64,000 nucleotides of DNA, from contig QFNA01000006.1 of NCBI GenBank assembly GCA_003248395.1, positions 9,299 to 73,298 on the forward strand, in the 5' to 3' direction. Of this stretch, positions 1 to 9,154 are shown in pieces. The position numbers and the translations under genes are program-made. The number at the start of each line of letters is the position of its first letter. Positions within the stretch are counted from its first letter, which is position 1. The stretch is from Citromicrobium sp. (lineage in GTDB: Bacteria > Pseudomonadota > Alphaproteobacteria > Sphingomonadales > Sphingomonadaceae). The notes beneath the pieces are model-generated. The model did not search any database, had not been told where the DNA came from, and saw nothing but the letters and a program-made list of their open reading frames with translations.

Positions 1-1
1 T

Positions 2-88
2 TTCGCCGCGCGCGCCGCCAGCCTGCCTTGCCCGCTGTATCTCGTGCCGGGAGGCCTCAGCAGGGAAAGGCTCGAGGAACTCGCCTAG
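2..88 (+). CDS. C-terminal end of an unidentified protein (cut by window edge)
   Basis: An open frame runs from the window edge to a TAG at 86-88 and encodes the last 28 residues of a protein ending in RERLEELA. Its stop overlaps the stop of rnr on the other strand by 3 bases, a tight tail-to-tail arrangement. Too little is visible to name the family. Because the frame is short and enters from outside, it could also be chance. Confidence 0.4.
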   Translation, partial: FAARAASLPCPLYLVPGGLSRERLEELA

Positions 89-2385
89 CGCTTCTTGCCG
101 CGCCCCTGGTGGCGGATGTTGCCGGGGCGGCCACGCTTGCCCTGGGTGTGGGCTTGGCGAGGGGCGCCCTGCCCCTTGCGTTGCGGCTTCTTCTTCGGTG
201 GTGGGCGGTTGCCGCGCTTTTCGATCGGCGCACCCTCGCTGTCGGGCACTTCGAACTTGAGCGCCCCGGTCAGGGCGTTCGCCTCGGCCAGCTTCAGTTT
301 CAGGCGGTCGCCCACGGCATAGGTCGTGCCGCTGTCTTCGCCGACCAGTTCCTGCGCGCCTTCGTCATAGCGGAAATATTCGCGCCCTAACGTGGATACA
401 GGGACCAGCCCGTCCCCACCCAGCTGCTCGATCGTGGCGAAGAAACCGAAGCCCTGCACGCCGGTGATGCGCGTGTCGAAGGTCTCGCCCACGCGGCCTG
501 ACAGCCATGCGGCGACATAGCGATCGATCGTGTCGCGCTCGGCCTCCATCGCGCGGCGCTCGGTCTGGCTGATCGCGTCGGTGATCTGGCTGAGCGCGGA
601 CTTGTCGCGGTCGGAAAGCCCGGTGGCTTCGGGGATCGACTTGTCCTGCGGCTTTGGCTGTTCGAGCTTGTAGGCATCGACCAGCGCGCGGTGGACCAGA
701 AGGTCGGCATAGCGGCGGATCGGCGAGGTAAAGTGGGCGTAGCTCCCGAGGGCCAGACCGAAGTGTCCGGCATTGGCAGGGCCATAATAGGCCTGCGTCT
801 GGCTGCGCAGGACCGCTTCCATTATCAGAGCCTTTTCAGCGGGATCGGAGATATCTTTCAGCATCCGGTTGAAGAGACCCGGGGTGATCACCTGCCCCAT
901 CGCGAAGCTGCGACCCTGGCTGGCCAGATATTCCTTGAACGCCATCAGCTTCTCGCGGCTCGGCGTTTCGTGGACGCGATAGACCACCGGCGCGGCCTTT
1001 TCCTCCAGCGCCTTGGCCGCCGCGACATTGGCGGCGATCATGAAATCCTCGACCACGCGATGCGCGTCGAGCCGTTCGCGTACGGCGATTTCCTCGATCA
1101 CGCCTTCGTCATTCAGCCGCACCTGCCGCTCGGGCAGTTCGAGGTCGAGCGGATCGCGCGCCTGTCGCGCCTTGTAGAGCAGCTTCCATGCGCCCCACAG
1201 GTTCTTCAGCCCATCGTCAGCGCTGCCATCGTCCATGGCCTTCTGCGCATCCTCATAGGCGATATTCGCTTCGAGCCGCACGATGGCGCGGGTGAAGCGC
1301 CACTTGGTGATCTTGCCCTCGGGCGAGATGTGCAGGTGGCAGGCCATGGCTGCGCGGTCTTCGTTCTCGACCAGCGAGCAGGTGTCGGCGCTGAGGATTT
1401 CCGGCAGCATCGGCACGACACGATCGGGGAAATAGACCGAATTGCCGCGCTTCCTCGCCTCGCGGTCGAGCTTACCGCCGGGCCGAACGTAGAACGATAC
1501 GTCGGCAATCGCGACGATGGCCTTGTAGCCGCCCTCGCCATCCGGCTCGGCCCAGATCGCATCGTCATGGTCGCGCGCGTCCGCGGGATCGATGGCCACG
1601 ATAGGCACGTCGCGCAGATCCTCGCGCTTCTCTTCGCTCAGCGGAAGCTCGGCCACGGCTTGCGCCTCATCCAGCGCTTCTTGCGGGAAGATATGCGGGA
1701 TGCCGTGTTTGGCGATAGCGATCAGGCTGAAGCTCTTGGGCGCCAGCGGATCGCCGATCACCTCGACCACCTTCACCTTGGCACGGGGCGATTTGCCCAT
1801 GGGCTCGGCCAGCACAAGCTCACCTTCCTTCGCCTCGCCAAGATCGCCGATAGGTGAAGAATTCCGCACCCGCTTGTCGACCGGTGCGAGCCACGGCTTG
1901 CCGCTGCCATCCATCTCGACAACGCCCATCAGACCTTCAGTGCGGGCGGGCAGCTTCTTCGTCGGGTGGACAATCCAGCCCTTCCCGTGCTCTTCGGTCC
2001 GGCCAAGGAAGCGGTCGCCCCGCTTCAGTGCCGCGACCTTCTTGCCTTCCTTCACCACCAGGCGCGGTGGCTTTTCGCCGCTGTCCGGATCCCAGCTTTC
2101 GGGAACGGCAATGGGTTCGCCATCCTCTATCTCGACGACCTTGAGTACCGTCACCTTGGGCAATCCGCCCATCTTGTGAAAGGCGGTTTTCTTGCCATCG
2201 ATCAGGCCTTCTTCGGCCATGTCCTTGAGGCGCTTCTTCAGCGCTATCTTTTCCTGCCCCTTGATGCCGAATGCCCTGGCGATTTCACGCTTGCCGGCCG
2301 GCTTGTCGGAGCTCTGGATGAATTCGATAATCTGTTCTTTGGAGGGCAGCCCCTGCGGCCGCCCGGTTCTGTTCTGTTTTGTCAT
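85..2385 (-). CDS. rnr: Ribonuclease R (3'-5' exoribonuclease)
   Basis: RNase R degrades structured RNA processively from the 3' end and takes part in rRNA and tmRNA-linked quality control. The protein has an N-terminal winged-helix region (about residues 15-80), cold-shock OB folds, the RNB catalytic domain with the acidic cluster DPADARDHDDAIW that binds the catalytic metals, an S1 domain near residue 640 and a very basic tail rich in K, R, G and P, all typical of RNase R rather than RNase II. The length (about 766 residues) is normal. I chose the ATG at 2385 (MTKQN); an in-frame ATG at 2394 would add only MGR. Confidence 0.95.
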   Translation of the reverse strand: MTKQNRTGRPQGLPSKEQIIEFIQSSDKPAGKREIARAFGIKGQEKIALKKRLKDMAEEGLIDGKKTAFHKMGGLPKVTVLKVVEIEDGEPIAVPESWDPDSGEKPPRLVVKEGKKVAALKRGDRFLGRTEEHGKGWIVHPTKKLPARTEGLMGVVEMDGSGKPWLAPVDKRVRNSSPIGDLGEAKEGELVLAEPMGKSPRAKVKVVEVIGDPLAPKSFSLIAIAKHGIPHIFPQEALDEAQAVAELPLSEEKREDLRDVPIVAIDPADARDHDDAIWAEPDGEGGYKAIVAIADVSFYVRPGGKLDREARKRGNSVYFPDRVVPMLPEILSADTCSLVENEDRAAMACHLHISPEGKITKWRFTRAIVRLEANIAYEDAQKAMDDGSADDGLKNLWGAWKLLYKARQARDPLDLELPERQVRLNDEGVIEEIAVRERLDAHRVVEDFMIAANVAAAKALEEKAAPVVYRVHETPSREKLMAFKEYLASQGRSFAMGQVITPGLFNRMLKDISDPAEKALIMEAVLRSQTQAYYGPANAGHFGLALGSYAHFTSPIRRYADLLVHRALVDAYKLEQPKPQDKSIPEATGLSDRDKSALSQITDAISQTERRAMEAERDTIDRYVAAWLSGRVGETFDTRITGVQGFGFFATIEQLGGDGLVPVSTLGREYFRYDEGAQELVGEDSGTTYAVGDRLKLKLAEANALTGALKFEVPDSEGAPIEKRGNRPPPKKKPQRKGQGAPRQAHTQGKRGRPGNIRHQGRGKKR

Positions 2386-2406
2386 GCGCCCCATATGGGG
2401 ACGCGC

Positions 2407-3765
2407 CTACTCGCTGTCATCCTCTTGCGTGGCGACAGGCGCATAGTCGCCGGCCGGCACGGCGCTCGAGACTGGGCCCATCACTCCATCGGCTCCGGTC
2501 GCGCTGACGCCGAAAATCCAGTCATCGCCGCGCACGCCTTCCAATCGGGCATTGGTGGCGACGACATTCTCCATCACCGGCTGGTCCCGCCAATAAGGCT
2601 CGTCGGTCCGGCGCTGCCAGACGGTATAGCCGACGGCTCCCGGCACTTCGGCCCAAGTGATATCGGTAAAGGTCTGGACCGCAGCTTTGGCAGCAGCAGC
2701 CGGTGGCGCGGGCGAACGCGCCAGCTTGTCGAGCGCGCGGATGTTGAATTGAGTTACCTTGGCGAGATAGGCGAAATCCATCTCGTCCACGGTATCGCCA
2801 TAGGTCACGCCCCCTTCGGTCCGCAGGTCCTGATGCTGGTGATCGTAATCCTCTACCGCCACGGCGATACGGATCGCCGGAAAGCCTTTTTCCATGAAGG
2901 GGATCTGGTCACCGCCACGGCTCATGCGATCGACGCGCCAGATCTGGCGCACGTCGAGCCCGCCTTGGGTTTCATCGGCAAGATTATCGAGCCAGCGCGA
3001 CAGGTTACGGCTCGGGCTGTCGTTCTCCCCGCCCTCGCGGCGTTGCAACGCGCGGATCGCATCGGTCAGGTCGGCACGCGGGCCTTCCGAGAAAACGCGA
3101 ACGTGATCGGGATCGCAGAAACCGTCGCTGCTGCAGCTGTTGCCGACGATATCGTTGTTGAGCACCGCCTTGACTTGCCAGCCCTGTTCCGCAGCATAGT
3201 CCGCCAGCAGGCGCCCGCCGAACAGCCCCTGTTCTTCGCCAGAAAGCAGGGCGTAGACAATCGTAACCGGATAGCGGGTACGGCTGAGATTGCGCGCGGC
3301 TTCCAGCACCAGCACCGTGCCCGAACCATCGTCGTTTGCGCCGGGGGCATCGCTTTGCCAGTCCATGACATCGGTCACGCGGCTGTCGATATGGCCTTGC
3401 ACGATGACGACTTCGTTGGGCCGTTCGGTGCCCCGCTGGATGGCAACGGCGTTGCGGATGCGGGTCGGTTTGGGCAGCCGTCCGCCCTCGGGCTCCATGC
3501 GTTCCGGTGCGACCAACTCAAGGCAATCGCCGCACCCCGCCGAGATATTCCGAAACTCGGCCAGTCCCCAGTCGACCGCAGCGCCGATGCCGCGCGTCGG
3601 ATTGTCCTGTTCCGACAAGGTGTGCCGGGTGCCGAAGCCAACCAGCGTGTCGACATCGGCGCGAAGTCGTTCCTGCGAAACGCCTGCTGCGGGATCCGAC
3701 GGCCCGGCTTCCTGCGCGGCGAGCGGCGTTGCGAAAAGAGCGACAAGCGGGATGAGGTTCTTCAT
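2407..3765 (-). CDS. Secreted M28-family zinc aminopeptidase
   Basis: Predicted exported metallopeptidase that removes N-terminal residues from peptides in the periplasm or outside the cell. A signal peptide (MKNLIPLVALFATPLAAQ) is followed by an M28 domain with the expected two-zinc ligands: the His of GHIDSR, the Asp of ANDDGSG, the Glu pair of SGEEQG, the Asp of NNDIVGN and a late His in YDHQHQD. After about residue 345 comes a fibronectin-like module (TFTDITWAEVPGAVGYTVW), a usual addition in this family. It lies 21 bases after rnr on the same strand. The substrate cannot be read from the sequence. Confidence 0.9.
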   Translation of the reverse strand: MKNLIPLVALFATPLAAQEAGPSDPAAGVSQERLRADVDTLVGFGTRHTLSEQDNPTRGIGAAVDWGLAEFRNISAGCGDCLELVAPERMEPEGGRLPKPTRIRNAVAIQRGTERPNEVVIVQGHIDSRVTDVMDWQSDAPGANDDGSGTVLVLEAARNLSRTRYPVTIVYALLSGEEQGLFGGRLLADYAAEQGWQVKAVLNNDIVGNSCSSDGFCDPDHVRVFSEGPRADLTDAIRALQRREGGENDSPSRNLSRWLDNLADETQGGLDVRQIWRVDRMSRGGDQIPFMEKGFPAIRIAVAVEDYDHQHQDLRTEGGVTYGDTVDEMDFAYLAKVTQFNIRALDKLARSPAPPAAAAKAAVQTFTDITWAEVPGAVGYTVWQRRTDEPYWRDQPVMENVVATNARLEGVRGDDWIFGVSATGADGVMGPVSSAVPAGDYAPVATQEDDSE

Positions 3766-3801
3766 GCCGCCTGTCTCTAACAGTTTGGCGGTCAGTTCAA
3801 C

Positions 3802-5343
3802 CTAGTAAGCCTTTGCCAGCAAAACGCGTTCGACCGCCGGGTTGCCGGTGAAGATGCAGGTGCCGTCGATCGGGGCGGCATCCATCGGCACGTTGCGGAT
3901 CGTGAGCTTGTGTTCTTTGAGTCGCTCGACGATCTTTTCCAATGCCTCGCCCGAAGGCTTGGACCACTGGACTTCGACCCACCCGGGATAGCGAGCTCCG
4001 TCGAAGTGTTTTTCCACCTCGGCGAAATCTGTGACGCCGCGCGTGATGTTGGCATCGCGGCGCTCCTGCGCCTCGGCGAGAAGCGCATTTTGCATATCGG
4101 CGAGGACATCGGGAATGGTCTGGGCGGCGGTTTCGCGCGTCGGTGTCTCGAACGCGGGCTTGCCGGTTTCCTCGTCCCACAGGCGATCGCGCCGCAACAG
4201 CGATACCACGCCATTGTCCATGTCGCGGCTACCGACTTCGACGATCACCGGCGCCCCTTTGCGGACATAGTCCCAACGCTTCTGCGCGGCCTTTCCGGGC
4301 CGCGTGTCGAGCAGGACGCGAACGGGTTCGCCGAGCACCTGCTGAGCCGCGAGCGTGGCACGCAGCGTTTCGCAGTAGTCGATCAACGCCTGATCTTCGG
4401 GCTTGTCGCGCAGCATGGGCAGGATCACCACCTGCTGCGGAGCAATCCTGGGCGGCAGGCGCAGACCGTCGTCGTCGCCATGGGTCATGATAACGCCGCC
4501 GACCATGCGGGTCGACACGCCCCAGCTGGTGGTGTGGGCGAGGCTTTCGCCGCCGTCCCTGTCCTGATATTTGATACCGCTCGCCTGCGCGAAGTTGGTG
4601 CCGAGATAATGGCTGGTCCCTGCCTGCAGGGCCTTGCCGTCCTGCATCATCGCCTCGATCGACCATGTCTCGACCGCGCCGGGGAAACGCTCATTCTCCG
4701 GCTTCTCGCCCGCGATTACCGCCAGCGACAAATCCTCGTCGGCAAAGGCGCGATAGACTTCGAGCATGCGTAGTGTGTGCTCTTTCGCCTCCGCCTCGTC
4801 GGCATGCGCAGTGTGCCCTTCCTGCCAGAGGAATTCGCTGGTGCGCAGGAACATGCGTGTGCGCATTTCCCAGCGCACGACATTGGCCCACTGATTGAGC
4901 TTGAGCGGCAGGTCGCGCCAGCTCTGCACCCAGCGCGCCATAGCGTCGCCGATGATCGTTTCCGATGTCGGACGCACGACCAGCGGTTCTTCCAGCTTTG
5001 CTTCCGGATCGGGCACCAGCCCGCCGTCCTTGCTTGCAATCAGCCGGTGATGCGTGACGACGGCCATTTCCTTGGCAAAGCCTTCGACATGCTCCGCCTC
5101 ACGCTCGAAATTGGACAGCGGGATGAAGATCGGGAAATAGGCGTTCTCGTGCCCCGTCGCCTTGATCCGGTCATCGAGCAGGCGCTGCATGCGTTCCCAG
5201 ATGCCAAAGCCCCACGGCCGGATGACCATGCAGCCGCGCACGCCCGATTCCTCTGCCATTTCGGCGGCGGATATGACTTCCTGATACCACGCGGCGAAAT
5301 CGTCTGCGCGGCGAGCGTTCAGGGCATGGCGGATTTGGGCCAC
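3802..5343 (-). CDS. proS: Prolyl-tRNA synthetase, archaeal/eukaryotic-like type
   Basis: Charges tRNA-Pro with proline. Class II motifs are clear: motif 2 around VVRWEMRTRMFLRTSEFLWQ and the following EGHTAHAD, with no editing insertion between motifs 2 and 3. The sequence resembles the archaeal/eukaryotic-type enzyme: the N-terminal MVIRPWGFGIWERMQ block, a C-terminal extra domain, and a chain that ends in tyrosine (LLAKAY), a hallmark of that type, where the last Tyr folds back to the active site. Length 513 residues, versus about 440 for the short ProRS common in many other alphaproteobacteria. The zinc-ligand cysteines of the C-terminal domain are mostly missing; one GTCIFTG remains. Confidence 0.95.
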   Translation of the reverse strand: MAQIRHALNARRADDFAAWYQEVISAAEMAEESGVRGCMVIRPWGFGIWERMQRLLDDRIKATGHENAYFPIFIPLSNFEREAEHVEGFAKEMAVVTHHRLIASKDGGLVPDPEAKLEEPLVVRPTSETIIGDAMARWVQSWRDLPLKLNQWANVVRWEMRTRMFLRTSEFLWQEGHTAHADEAEAKEHTLRMLEVYRAFADEDLSLAVIAGEKPENERFPGAVETWSIEAMMQDGKALQAGTSHYLGTNFAQASGIKYQDRDGGESLAHTTSWGVSTRMVGGVIMTHGDDDGLRLPPRIAPQQVVILPMLRDKPEDQALIDYCETLRATLAAQQVLGEPVRVLLDTRPGKAAQKRWDYVRKGAPVIVEVGSRDMDNGVVSLLRRDRLWDEETGKPAFETPTRETAAQTIPDVLADMQNALLAEAQERRDANITRGVTDFAEVEKHFDGARYPGWVEVQWSKPSGEALEKIVERLKEHKLTIRNVPMDAAPIDGTCIFTGNPAVERVLLAKAY

Positions 5344-5393
5344 GTCGTTCTTCCTGTATTCTGACTATGCGAAGGGCGCGCGGCCCGATGCCG

Positions 5394-5951
5394 TCATTTG
5401 CTCAGCTCGTCCAGCTTCTTCTGCATCGCCGCCATCTGTTCGCGCATGGTGGCAAGTTCGTCGGACGGGCCGGGATCAGCATCCTTTTGCGTGGTGCTGC
5501 GAGAGCCGGGAATGAAGGCCTCGGCGGCGTTCTGCATCATCTTGATGTTGGCCTCCGCCATCTTTGCCAGCGGATTGGCCTCCATCCCTTTGGCAAAGGC
5601 GGCCTGCAACTGTTCGCGATTGCGCCGGAAATTGGCCATGCTCGCCTCGAGATAGTCGGGCATCATCGATTGCATCGAATTCCCATACATCGAGATCAGA
5701 TCGCGCAGGAAGCTGACCGGAAGCATCTGCTGCGGACCGCTGCTTTCTTCCTCGACGATAATCTGCGTGAGGATGGTGTGCGTAATGTCGTCGCCGGATT
5801 TCGCATCGAGGACCTGGAAGTCGACATTCTCACGAACCATTTTCGCCAGATCGTCTAGCGTAATGTAGCTGCTCGTATCGGTGTTGTAGAGGCGCCGGTT
5901 GGCGTACTTCTTGATGATGATCGGTTCACCTTCCGCGGTACGCTTGGCCAT
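5394..5951 (-). CDS. phaR: Polyhydroxyalkanoate synthesis repressor PhaR
   Basis: DNA- and PHA-binding regulator that represses phasin and PHA granule genes until granules form. The N-terminal PHB/PHA accumulation DNA-binding domain (IIIKKYANRRLYNTDTSSYI) is diagnostic, followed by the PHB accumulation regulatory domain (LTQIIVEEE, SFLRDLISMYGNSMQ) and a C-terminal coiled coil (EQMAAMQKKLDELSK). I prefer the ATG at 5951 (MAKRTAEGEP); an upstream ATG at 6023 would add a 24-residue extension with no similarity to the family. No PHA synthase is in the window. Confidence 0.93.
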   Translation of the reverse strand: MAKRTAEGEPIIIKKYANRRLYNTDTSSYITLDDLAKMVRENVDFQVLDAKSGDDITHTILTQIIVEEESSGPQQMLPVSFLRDLISMYGNSMQSMMPDYLEASMANFRRNREQLQAAFAKGMEANPLAKMAEANIKMMQNAAEAFIPGSRSTTQKDADPGPSDELATMREQMAAMQKKLDELSK

Positions 5952-6026
5952 TCGCTGCATCCCCATTCTTGTGCAATGCAATGTGCTTAGCACCTGCACA
6001 AGGCGCGGTGCAACATGACGCAAGGG

Positions 6027-7061
6027 TCAAGCGAACCGCCGACCCAGTGACGTGAGCAATTCATATTGCGAAAGAGCGGTTTGCTGCGCAGCAACGGGCA
6101 GCTCATAGGGAAGCTGGACCCAATCCCCCTCGTCTGTTTCGGGTGCATTCGACATGTCCAGCACGATCATGTCCATCGAGACTTTTCCAAGGATCGGGAG
6201 CGGCTTCTCGCCGGCGAGGAAATGGCCCCCTGCCCAGCTCCGCATTATCCCGTCGGCGTATCCGAGTGAGACGACGCCGACACGCATATTCGCAGGGGCC
6301 GTGAACGTGGAATTGTACCCCACCACTTCGCCCGCCTCGATCGTGCGGGTCTGGATGATGGCCGCTTCGGGGTAGGCAACCTGGCCAATCTGACCATCGA
6401 ATTCATTCCGCGGAATTCCGCCGTAAAGGGCGAGACCGGGACGCGTAAGGTCGAAGTGATACGCAGCGCCGAGAGCGATGCCCGCGCTGTTCGCAAGACT
6501 GGCTCGTTTGTGCCGAACACGCGGAAGAGATTCCCGAAACCTGGCCAGTTGCCGCGCGTTCATACTGCTGTCTTCGTCGGCACAGGCGAGGTGGCTCATC
6601 AGCAGTTCGACATCGAGCGATTGCACGGCGAGATCGGAAAGGTCGCCGGGTGAAATACCGAGGCGGTTGATGCCCGTATCGATCATTAGATCGCATGGCC
6701 CCCCGCCGCTTTCATGCCAGAGCGTTGCCTGCCTCACGCTGTCGATGACGGGGCGAACACCCGTCGCGCGGGCAAAGGCGGCCTCTTCGAGATTGAGCGG
6801 GCCGTGCAGCACGCTGATCTGCTGCGGCGGCAGATGAGCGAGCAATGCGGGCACTTCGCTCCAATGGGCGACGAAGTAATCGGCACAGCCGGTATCGCGC
6901 AGGATCGGCACGCATTTGTCGACGCCGAGACCGTAGCAATTGGCCTTGACCGCGGCGCCTGCCGACGCCTCTCCAGACATCCGGTCGAGCGTTCGCCAGT
7001 TCCTCTCCAAGGCCGAAACATCGATTCTAAGCCTCAGCGTAGGCGGCGGTAAATCAGCCAT
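6027..7061 (-). CDS. alr: Alanine racemase
   Basis: PLP enzyme that interconverts L- and D-alanine for peptidoglycan. Lys39 in AVKANCYGLG binds PLP; the second domain carries the conserved LGYADG segment with the catalytic Tyr region, and LGKVSMDMIVLD near residue 290. Length 344 residues is normal. The gene starts inside the 3' end of the upstream transporter gene (8-base overlap), so the two are probably co-transcribed. Confidence 0.95.
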   Translation of the reverse strand: MADLPPPTLRLRIDVSALERNWRTLDRMSGEASAGAAVKANCYGLGVDKCVPILRDTGCADYFVAHWSEVPALLAHLPPQQISVLHGPLNLEEAAFARATGVRPVIDSVRQATLWHESGGGPCDLMIDTGINRLGISPGDLSDLAVQSLDVELLMSHLACADEDSSMNARQLARFRESLPRVRHKRASLANSAGIALGAAYHFDLTRPGLALYGGIPRNEFDGQIGQVAYPEAAIIQTRTIEAGEVVGYNSTFTAPANMRVGVVSLGYADGIMRSWAGGHFLAGEKPLPILGKVSMDMIVLDMSNAPETDEGDWVQLPYELPVAAQQTALSQYELLTSLGRRFA

Positions 7062-8691
7062 GCGTTTCTTCGAAATCCTTCGGCGGTCCGTCGGGGATGC
7101 CCCACCATGCGACGATCAGCCCGAAGCCGACCACTGCCATCGTATACCACAGCCCCGCATAGGCGTTCCCGGTCATGGCCACGATGTAGCCGGCAATCAG
7201 CGGCAGGAAGCCGCCGAGGTATCCCGCGCCGATGTGATACGGGATCGACATCGAGCTGTAGCGGATCCTCGGCGGAAACATTTCGGACAGCAGCGCCGCG
7301 ACCGATCCATATGTCAATGCCGACAGCATGCCGAGAACCAGCAGGAGCGCGATGATCCCGACGATGCTCGTTATTGGCGGCGTCTGCCGGTCGAAATTGT
7401 AGCCTGCTGCTTCAAGCCATCCCTGCACGGTGGCCCGCCTGCTTGCCTCCGGAAGGCCGGCATAATCGTGGATTGATGGGCCGACCCGCAGGATTTTGTC
7501 CGTGGCTATCGGCAGGGTTTCGCTCGCCCGAATGTCGTAGGGCACGCCGAGCGAGGTGAGGTCCTGGAGGATGCGGCCACATTCGCTGGCCTGCACTTCT
7601 GCAAAGGGATCGTAAACACACGTGTCACCCTGCACTGTAACCGGTGCCGCTTCCGCGCTGGCCTTGAGACCAGGATTTGCAAGGGCCCCCATTCCCCAGA
7701 AAACCGGAAACAGCAGGGCCAATGTCGCAGCCGCTCCGATAATGATCGGCTTCTTGCGACCGACACGATCGGACCATTTGCCGACAATGAGGTAGAACCC
7801 CATCGCGATCGACCCCGCGATCAGCAGCATGAGCTCGACTAGCCCCTCGTCAACGCGCATCGGCCCGCGCAGGAAACTCAGGCCGGAAAAGAAGGCGGTG
7901 TACCAGATCGTGGTCAGGATGCCGGTAATCCCGAACAGGGCGACGAAAATGCGCTTGCCATTGCCGGGATAGGTGAGGCTTTCCTTGAACGGATTGGCCG
8001 ATGTTTCGCCTGCCTCCTTCATTGCCTGAAAGACCGGGCTTTCGGACAGTTTCAGCCGCATCCACAACGAGATGGCCAGCAGCAGGATCGAGAGCAGGAA
8101 CGGTATGCGCCAGCCCCACGCGGCAAAGGCCTCGGGCGGAATGAGCGCCCTGCAGACGAGGACGACGATGATCGAGAGAACGAAACCGCCGACGACGCTC
8201 GCCTGGATAAAGCTCGTGTAGAAGCCGCGCTTTTCCGGCGGGGCATGTTCGGCGACGTAGATAGCGGCGCCGCCATATTCCCCGCCCAGCGCCAGGCCTT
8301 GCAGGATGCGCAGACCGATCACGATGACCGGTGCAGCAAAGCCGATGCTCGTGGCGCTCGGGATCAATCCGACGCCAGCGGTCGCGATGCCCATCAAGGT
8401 CACGGTCACGAGAAAGGTGTATTTACGACCCAGCCTGTCGCCCAGGAAACCGAAGAGGATGGCGCCCAGGGGGCGAAACCCGAACCCGACCGCAAATCCT
8501 GCCCAGACCAGAAGGATCTGCAGCGTCTCGTTGCCGCTGGGAAAGAAAGCGGCGCCGATCAGGCTGGCGAGTGTGCCGTAAATGAAAAAGTCGTACCATT
8601 CGAAGATGGTCCCCGCCGAACTGGCAGCAATGACCAAACGGATTTCCCTATCGGTCGGCTGGCGCTGTGCGATTGTTGCATCAGCGGTCAT
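7054..8691 (-). CDS. MFS transporter, metabolite:H+ symporter (MHS) family
   Basis: Twelve-helix secondary transporter of the MHS family (proline/betaine, alpha-ketoglutarate and similar carriers). The opening FEWYDFFIYG and the loop motif GDRLGRKYTF are typical. I start at the ATG at 8691 (MTADATIAQ); the open frame continues upstream but that part is the shadow of the IscU-like gene. Between two late helices sits an extra hydrophilic stretch of about 95 residues (from KASAEAAP to the next helix) with a pair of cysteines, presumably outside the membrane. Substrate unknown. It overlaps alr by 8 bases. Confidence 0.88.
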   Translation of the reverse strand: MTADATIAQRQPTDREIRLVIAASSAGTIFEWYDFFIYGTLASLIGAAFFPSGNETLQILLVWAGFAVGFGFRPLGAILFGFLGDRLGRKYTFLVTVTLMGIATAGVGLIPSATSIGFAAPVIVIGLRILQGLALGGEYGGAAIYVAEHAPPEKRGFYTSFIQASVVGGFVLSIIVVLVCRALIPPEAFAAWGWRIPFLLSILLLAISLWMRLKLSESPVFQAMKEAGETSANPFKESLTYPGNGKRIFVALFGITGILTTIWYTAFFSGLSFLRGPMRVDEGLVELMLLIAGSIAMGFYLIVGKWSDRVGRKKPIIIGAAATLALLFPVFWGMGALANPGLKASAEAAPVTVQGDTCVYDPFAEVQASECGRILQDLTSLGVPYDIRASETLPIATDKILRVGPSIHDYAGLPEASRRATVQGWLEAAGYNFDRQTPPITSIVGIIALLLVLGMLSALTYGSVAALLSEMFPPRIRYSSMSIPYHIGAGYLGGFLPLIAGYIVAMTGNAYAGLWYTMAVVGFGLIVAWWGIPDGPPKDFEETHG

Positions 8692-8725
8692 GGCGTTCCC
8701 TCCCCCCACGAAATCGGAGGGCAGA

Positions 8726-9154
8726 TTAGCCCTCGTCTCGTTCCTTGGAAAGCGCGTCGAGCGCGGCCTTCCACGGGAGCATGATCGCGCCGTGACGTCC
8801 GGGAAAATCGCGCGCAGGCGCGAGAAGCTCGATATCGGGCCATTCGGGTCTTGCATCGCCTTGACCAAGCCAGGCGTCGAGCTGGTCGAGGACTGTATTG
8901 AGGTCTTGCAGATTGCGGTCAGCGACGTGGCGCGCGAATATCGCCGCTGCCGCCTGCCCCACGGCACAAGCCGAGACACGCAATCCGAGATTGTCGAAAG
9001 CGGCGTCTGCAGACAGCGCAATGACACTGCCGCAGGTGCGCGAGCGAGCCTCACCCTGCAGCGTTGCATCCAACTTGTACGGATAGGCGCCCAGTTCGAC
9101 CGCGAGCGCGAGGAGGTCGGTGGAATACAGCGTATTCCGGCGTGGATCACTCAC
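8726..9154 (-). CDS. IscU/NifU-like Fe-S cluster scaffold protein lacking the third cysteine
   Basis: Member of the NifU N-terminal/IscU fold family, which assembles Fe-S clusters on three cysteines. Here Cys41 (SRTCGSV) and Cys63 (SACAVGQ) are present, but at the third position the usual His-Cys is His121-Gly122 (GRHGAIMLPW). The start is a GTG (9152-9154) overlapping the cvpA stop as GTGA, implying translational coupling. No other isc or suf gene is nearby. A non-canonical scaffold or a carrier role is possible; this is inference. Confidence 0.8.
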   Translation of the reverse strand: MSDPRRNTLYSTDLLALAVELGAYPYKLDATLQGEARSRTCGSVIALSADAAFDNLGLRVSACAVGQAAAAIFARHVADRNLQDLNTVLDQLDAWLGQGDARPEWPDIELLAPARDFPGRHGAIMLPWKAALDALSKERDEG

